Assembly: GCA_013176395.1 (NCBI GenBank)
Contig: JABMLP010000012.1
Location: 1,302,001 to 1,366,000, forward strand
DNA: 64,000 bases
Reading direction: 5' to 3'
Source of the DNA: Venturia oleaginea
Taxonomy: Eukaryota; Ascomycota; Dothideomycetes; Venturiales; Venturiaceae
The position numbers were made by a program, and so were the translations under genes. This document shows positions 59,385 to 64,000 of this stretch, in pieces. Each line of letters begins with the position of its first letter. Positions within the stretch are counted from its first letter, which is position 1. The notes beneath the pieces are model-generated. The model did no database searches. It was not told the DNA's origin and was given only the letters and a program-made list of their open reading frames with translations.

Positions 59385-61478
59385 ATGAGAGTCGACATGA
59401 ACATGGATCAACTTACGAACGGCAATGCGTCGCAGGACCAGATTACTCTGGGGTTATATCTTTGGACAAGGTAAGATGGTATAGATGTGTCCCAGAATAA
59501 CTTCTAATTGAATCTCCAGAATAAAACAAATCGGAGTTTCCACCATCTTCGTAAGACAGATCCCTCCCTCATGCACTTCTACAACCGCTTCAACGACTAA
59601 CACTCCCCAAAGGGTGTCCCAGGCGACTTTAACCTCGAAATCCTCGACGACATCTACAACGTCCCCTCACTCACCTTCATCGGCAACAGCAATGAACTCA
59701 ACGCAGCTTACTGCGCCGATGGCTACGGCCGCGTCAAAGAAGGCGTCCCAGGCGTCTTTGTAACAACTCAGGGCGTTGGGGAAATGTCGGCAATAAACGG
59801 CGTCTTGGGAAGTTTGTGTGAGCGGGTGAAGGTTATACATGTTGTTGGACAGATGAGAAGAACATTGCAGGAGAATAAGATGATGATACATCATAGTGTC
59901 GGGAATGCCGCTGAGGGGAATGCGCCGGATCACAGCATGTACCCAAGGATGAGTAAGGAGGCGAGGGTTGATCAAGCGTTGCTCTGGGACATTGAGCACG
60001 CGCCGGGTGAGATTGATGTAAGTACAATTGCAAGTTTAACCAGGTTCGAGCTATGCTAATCTTGTATAGCGAGTAATCCGTGAATGTATCATTCAATCGG
60101 CACCAGTCTACATCTTCCTACCCCTAGATCTCTCTGAGGAGAAAGTCTCAAAATCACTCCTTGACAAGCCGATCGATCTTTCTATCCATGTTAACGAGAA
60201 GGCACAAGACGCTGCAATCACGGCTATCCTCGAAGCTTTATCAGCAGCACAAAGTCCTTCTTTCCTAGTCGATTCTCTTGCTCATAAACATGGAGCGAGA
60301 CAAGAGACCAGGGCCTTGGCAAAAAAGCTACAGATTCCCACATATTCATCAGGCATGGGTAAAGGCATATTAGACGAGACGGAACCATATTTCGTTGGCA
60401 TGTACAGCGGTTCCAGCATTTCTGACAAGTGGATCGTTGCTGCTTTGGCATCGAGCGACTGTACGATCACCATCGGCAGCGTGAATGCCGACACAAATAC
60501 TGGATTCTTCGCTCGGAAATTCAACGAAAATATCGAGATAAATCCTACAAACGTTGTGGTAAGATTTTGTTTCTATCGCGTCTGGGGATAGAGCTGACTC
60601 GCGTTCAGGTGAAAGGAAGGAAGTTCGAGGGAACTTTTATCAAGCCTCTGATTGCCGCGCTGACAGAGCGCTTGTCGAGCATAAAGGTGAAAGTCACTGA
60701 GCCCGTGAAGGAACCCGAACACCCTCTCCCGGTTGATCACGAATCGAAGAACCTGACACAATCCTGGATATGGGATCAATTTGAGAAGTTCGTACAACCT
60801 GGAGATGTCCTGCTCGCCGAAACAGGAACGTCAGGCTTCGGCATCGTTTACTCCAAATTGCCGAAGGACGTTCGGTAAGATTTGTCCTCCGCGAGACATC
60901 AGCACTGTACTGATCAGCATTGCAGATTCAGCACGCAAACATACTACGGATCAATAGGTTGGGCAACACCGGCCACATTAGGAACTGAAGTTGCTCTCAA
61001 AGAACTTCACGAAGAAACGGGCGCACCTCGCGGCCGCACAATTCTCTTCACAGGCGATGGCAGCCTTCAACTCACCATGCAAGAAATCGGTACAATGGTC
61101 ACCTACGGACTCAAACCCATTCTCATCATCCTAAACAACCAGGGCTATACTATCGAACGTGTCATCCATGGCGCGCGACAGGCATACAATGATATCAATC
61201 TTGCAAATTATGAGCACATGCTTCCATTCTTTGGACACTCTAATGCGGCGAAGTGTTATAGGAAGGTGAAGACTAAGGAGGAGTTTGAGAAAAAGGTTCT
61301 TGGAGATGAGGAGTTGAAGGATCCGAAGGAAGTGCAGGTTGTTGAGTTGGTACTGGATGCATTTGATGTGCCGTGGCGGTTGGCGAAGATTATTGCGATG
61401 AAGGGTCCGGCTGCTCTTGAGAAATTGACTGAAGCAGGGTTCATTGGCGCGGGGAAGGTTGGGGTTGGTGATCGTTAG
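59385..61478 (+). CDS. Pyruvate decarboxylase (thiamine diphosphate enzyme)
   Basis: Six exons, 59385-59470, 59520-59550, 59613-60017, 60070-60558, 60609-60874 and 60926-61478, giving 609 residues. Converts pyruvate to acetaldehyde in fermentation; cytosolic. The N-terminal TPP-binding part reads IFGVPGDFNLEILDDIYNVP and the catalytic Glu lies in GNSNELNAAYCADGYGR. The paired His of decarboxylases is in KMMIHHSVGN. The C-terminal part has YGSIGWATPATLGTEVALKE and the diphosphate/Mg motif GDGSLQLTMQEIGTMV ending LNNQGYTIE. HH and the GDGS..NN spacing favour pyruvate decarboxylase over acetolactate synthase; indolepyruvate or phenylpyruvate decarboxylase activity cannot be excluded. Exon 2 is only 31 nt. 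All introns are 49-62 nt with good sites. Confidence 0.92.
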
Positions 61479-61596
61479 ATGTCGTGCCTAAATCAAGAAC
61501 TGAGAGTAGGTATTAGGTTACATTTAGCCAATTGACATAGATAACAGATCAACCTTCGTACTGGCTCTATCATGAAACCTCTAATCAGCAACATCG

Positions 61597-62935
61597 TCAA
61601 AAGGCCCCCTTCAAACTCCCATCCTTATCAATACTAAAAACAGACCACATCCCGACCCTCTTATCACCTCGATCCCCCAAAACCTCGATAACACCCACAA
61701 CCTCTGCCCTCCCACTCTTCCCCCCAACCATCACCTCAGCATCCCTCCTCCTCTTCGGCAAGGAACTAACCAACATATGCAAGTCAAGCTTATACGCGAA
61801 TGTCTTTCCCAAAGCTGGTCTCACATTCGTACTCGCGAAAATGGAAACTTGATCTGAGAACGTTGGGGAAGTGGAGAGGGAATCCGGGATCCAGGTACTT
61901 TGTGGTGTGTTGCTACCTTTTTTATAGCTCGAGAAAGATTTAGGGGCGCTGGCAGTATTGAGAAGGAGGGTTGCGATGGTGTGAGTCTGTGTTAGGTGGC
62001 GGAGGGAGGTTAGGAATGTTGTTAGGAGGGATTGGGCTCGTATGTAGTTTGTTTTTAGGATGGGGCTAAGGGGTTGGGTTATGTTGTCTATTATTATCAT
62101 TCCGATTTTCTCGGGGAGGGTTGAGGGTGGTGGTGAGGGTTTGGTCGCGAGCGGTTGTGGTGAGGCGAAGAGCATCTCTTCTTCTGTGTCGTCTTCTTCG
62201 TCTGAGTCGGCGATTTCGGGTCGTGATTTGAGTTGGGTTAGTAGTTTGGGTTGGTGCTGGTTCTCTTGCGGTTCTGGTTCTTTATCGAAATGCTGATCTC
62301 TGAGCTCCTCACTCAGCTCCCCTGCCGCCTCCACCATGCCTATGAAGTCGAATACCCTCAGGATCTTGACCCGCTCAAGTGCCTTCTCTGCGGTTTTCTC
62401 GACATCTTCAGTCGGCGGCGGCGGAGGTGACATCTTGACATGTACATCACCAATCTGTCTGGCTCTCTCAGTCAAGATTTCCGACTTGACTCTCGTGATA
62501 ATCATTTCATGAAGACGCAAGAGATCGAACGTGCCAGTCGTGTCGATGACGGCGGCTTGAGAGTTCGGAGATGAAAGTAGATGCGTGATGAGGCAATGAA
62601 TCGCTATCTGTGGGTGAAGCATGAGAAGAGCCATCATCTTGAGCAATGAGAGATCAGTGGTGAGAGAACTCGATGGGAATGAGATTGATATTAAGGTCGA
62701 GGAGAGATTCCCGAGACGAGTGGAAGATGAGCGGCGAAGGAAAACCTACTGTAGTTTTCCCCTGGCTCTTGTCACCACTTATGCATGATATTCGTCCATA
62801 ATCAAGACCACCTTTTAGTGCTGTATCTATTGGGTCGAAGGAAGCGCCCACTCTTTTCCTCTTTCGGTTGGTAGATTTATCATTGGCCAGCTTGAATAGC
62901 GTCGATGCTAGGGTTGGAAGCGCTGGAATTGCCAT
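61597..62935 (-). CDS. RecA/Rad51-like recombination ATPase (Rad55/XRCC2-like paralog)
   Basis: Two exons, 62935-62750 and about 62607-61597, giving some 398 residues. Exon 1 holds a short N-terminal region and ALKGGLDYGRISCISGDKSQ-GKTT, the Walker A motif right at the splice donor. The acceptor is uncertain: an AG after CACCCAC gives GKTT-IAIHCLITHLLSSP, which fits a RecA fold best; an earlier AG (before 62637) is also in frame and adds ten residues. Walker B is IGMIIIDNITQPLSP. An acidic insert (SDEEDDTEEEM) and Pro-rich stretches are unusual. The C-terminal sheet reads GKTFAYKLDLHMLVSSLPKR. Such paralogs help load Rad51 in homologous repair; the exact ortholog cannot be told. The LINE fragment begins within 50 bp of the start codon. 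Confidence 0.72.
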
Positions 62936-62954
62936 TTTGACTTGTTGTTGATGA

Positions 62955-63108
62955 GCAGATGATGGATTGATCGATTGGTTGATTCCTACTCGGTTGTGGC
63001 CGCTCTTAATCAGCAGCTATGCCCTGTCAGGTGGACTTCACCAGACAGCCGACACGTGATAAATTACAAATCCATCGCGTCCCACTTCGCCTTGCTCAAT
63101 GTAAACAA
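62955..63108 (-). mobile_element. LINE 3' end fragment next to the Rad51-like gene
   Basis: Read on the minus strand, this matches the 3' untranslated part of the LINE copy at 24840-24990 (CACGTGTCGGCTGTCTG, CAACCGAGTAGGA) and ends in a degenerate AATC-type tail at 62955-62980. It begins at CTTGTTTACATTGAGCAAGG, the same point at which the LINE at 24838 is interrupted. The inverted repeat arm follows directly. Confidence 0.75.
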
Positions 63109-64000
63109 GAAAAACAGCACACACAGCGAGAACTCAATTTTTGGAATTTACAGAAGTATCATCTAAAGATCATCAAAACACCTCTGCCAGTGGCCGCTCC
63201 GGCCTCTAGAGGCCATCGCGCGTCCCTCAGCGTCGATGAGATATCTCTAGAGTCGCCGTCGCGGCCACGGCAGAGCAAGCAGACGAATACATGAGCAAGC
63301 TACACGAACGATGCGTCCACCAAAGACAACAGCAACCATCTAGTCACTATCTCCCGGCTAGTCCATCACCCCAGATGACACTGCAACGCTCCGAGTCGAC
63401 GAGTCACTGCTAGAACGGCAATACCTTCAACACAACTCAAACACCAGACGCCCGGTGCGCAACAATCGGCACCACACACCACTGCAACGACTAGACAACC
63501 TCTCCCAACGTCTTGGCAAACCGTCCTGCTACAAGCTGTTGCCCAGAGCCTTGAGCCTCTCCCCAAACTGTTGCCTCCCAGTTATGGCATTGGCAAGAGT
63601 AGGTGCGCGACACAGTAAGTAGTAAGGACGCATAGAAGGAGCCTATTGGCGGCAAATCCCCTCCCTGTAAGCTAGCAGACGTAGCCTTGAGCCTCTCCCC
63701 AGACTGTTGCGTCCCAGTTATGGCATTGGCAAGAGTAGGTGCGCGATATAGGCAAGCAGGGAGAGCGACTAGCAGCAGATAGGCTCCGACTATAAGACGA
63801 CAGGTCTACAACACAATCGGTGCGACACGATACGGCAGCTGCTAGAGAACCTCATCTACTATCGTCTCCGCAAACCGTCCTGCTGCAAGCTGATGTCAGA
63901 GCCTTGAGCCTCTCCCCAAACTGTTGCGTCCCAGTTATGGCATTGGCAAGAGTAGGTGCGCAACACAGTAAGCAGTAAGGACGTATAGAAGGAGCTTATT
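63108..64000 (-). repeat. Right arm of the near-identical inverted repeat pair
   Basis: Reverse complement of 25549-26441, almost base for base, including the tandem sub-units (the word at 25596, 25813 and 25949 recurs here three times on the minus strand). It runs off the right edge of the window. Adjacent to a LINE 3' end on the left. Confidence 0.9.

Overview
The window is a stretch of nuclear DNA from a filamentous ascomycete (Pezizomycotina; a leotiomycete would fit, but nothing seen fixes the class). Evidence: genes carry short GT-AG introns of about 45-75 nt with CTRAY-like branch points, there is no operon structure, and the gene set is fungal (BNA3, TAD1, SLS1, MGS1, ARE-type acyltransferase, Whi5/Nrm1-like, Fot1/pogo transposon, Tad-type LINE). 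Gene models below were spliced by eye from conserved protein frames, so many exons are short and lie outside simple long ORFs.

Layout. 0-19 kb: AP-1 gamma adaptin (partial) and a divergent sterol O-acyltransferase; two decayed F-box/2EXR-like genes; a methionyl-tRNA synthetase pseudogene; a DsbA-like oxidoreductase; a cytochrome P450 with a frameshift; a Whi5/Nrm1-like cell-cycle repressor; a Yippee protein; a zinc alcohol dehydrogenase; an intradiol dioxygenase with one in-frame stop. 19-31 kb: a transposon island with a complete Fot1/pogo element (42-bp TIRs, TA duplication), the complex I subunit NDUFS5 homolog, a Tad-like LINE with a second LINE 3' end inserted tail-to-tail, a high-order tandem repeat, a CACTA/tnp2-type transposase remnant, a MITE and an inverted duplication. 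31-41 kb: HMG-box factor, GDSL esterase, kynurenine aminotransferase BNA3, and MGS1/WRNIP1 on a short shared promoter. 41-50 kb: sparse, with an old-yellow-enzyme pseudogene, a six-cysteine small secreted protein and a secreted Celp0028-like protein. 50-63 kb: housekeeping genes (bHLH factor, SLS1, NT-C2 protein, TAD1, pyruvate decarboxylase, a Rad51-like ATPase). 63-64 kb: a LINE 3' end and a near-identical inverted copy of the 25.5-26.4 kb repeat.

No secondary-metabolite or catabolic cluster is evident. Two patterns stand out. First, a set of accessory genes (two F-box-like genes, MetRS copy, P450, dioxygenase, old yellow enzyme) is disabled by small lesions while neighbouring housekeeping genes are intact. 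Second, a repeat of about 0.9 kb, itself built from a 353-bp higher-order repeat with a cysteine-containing reading frame, occurs in opposite orientations about 37 kb apart and brackets the central part of the window.
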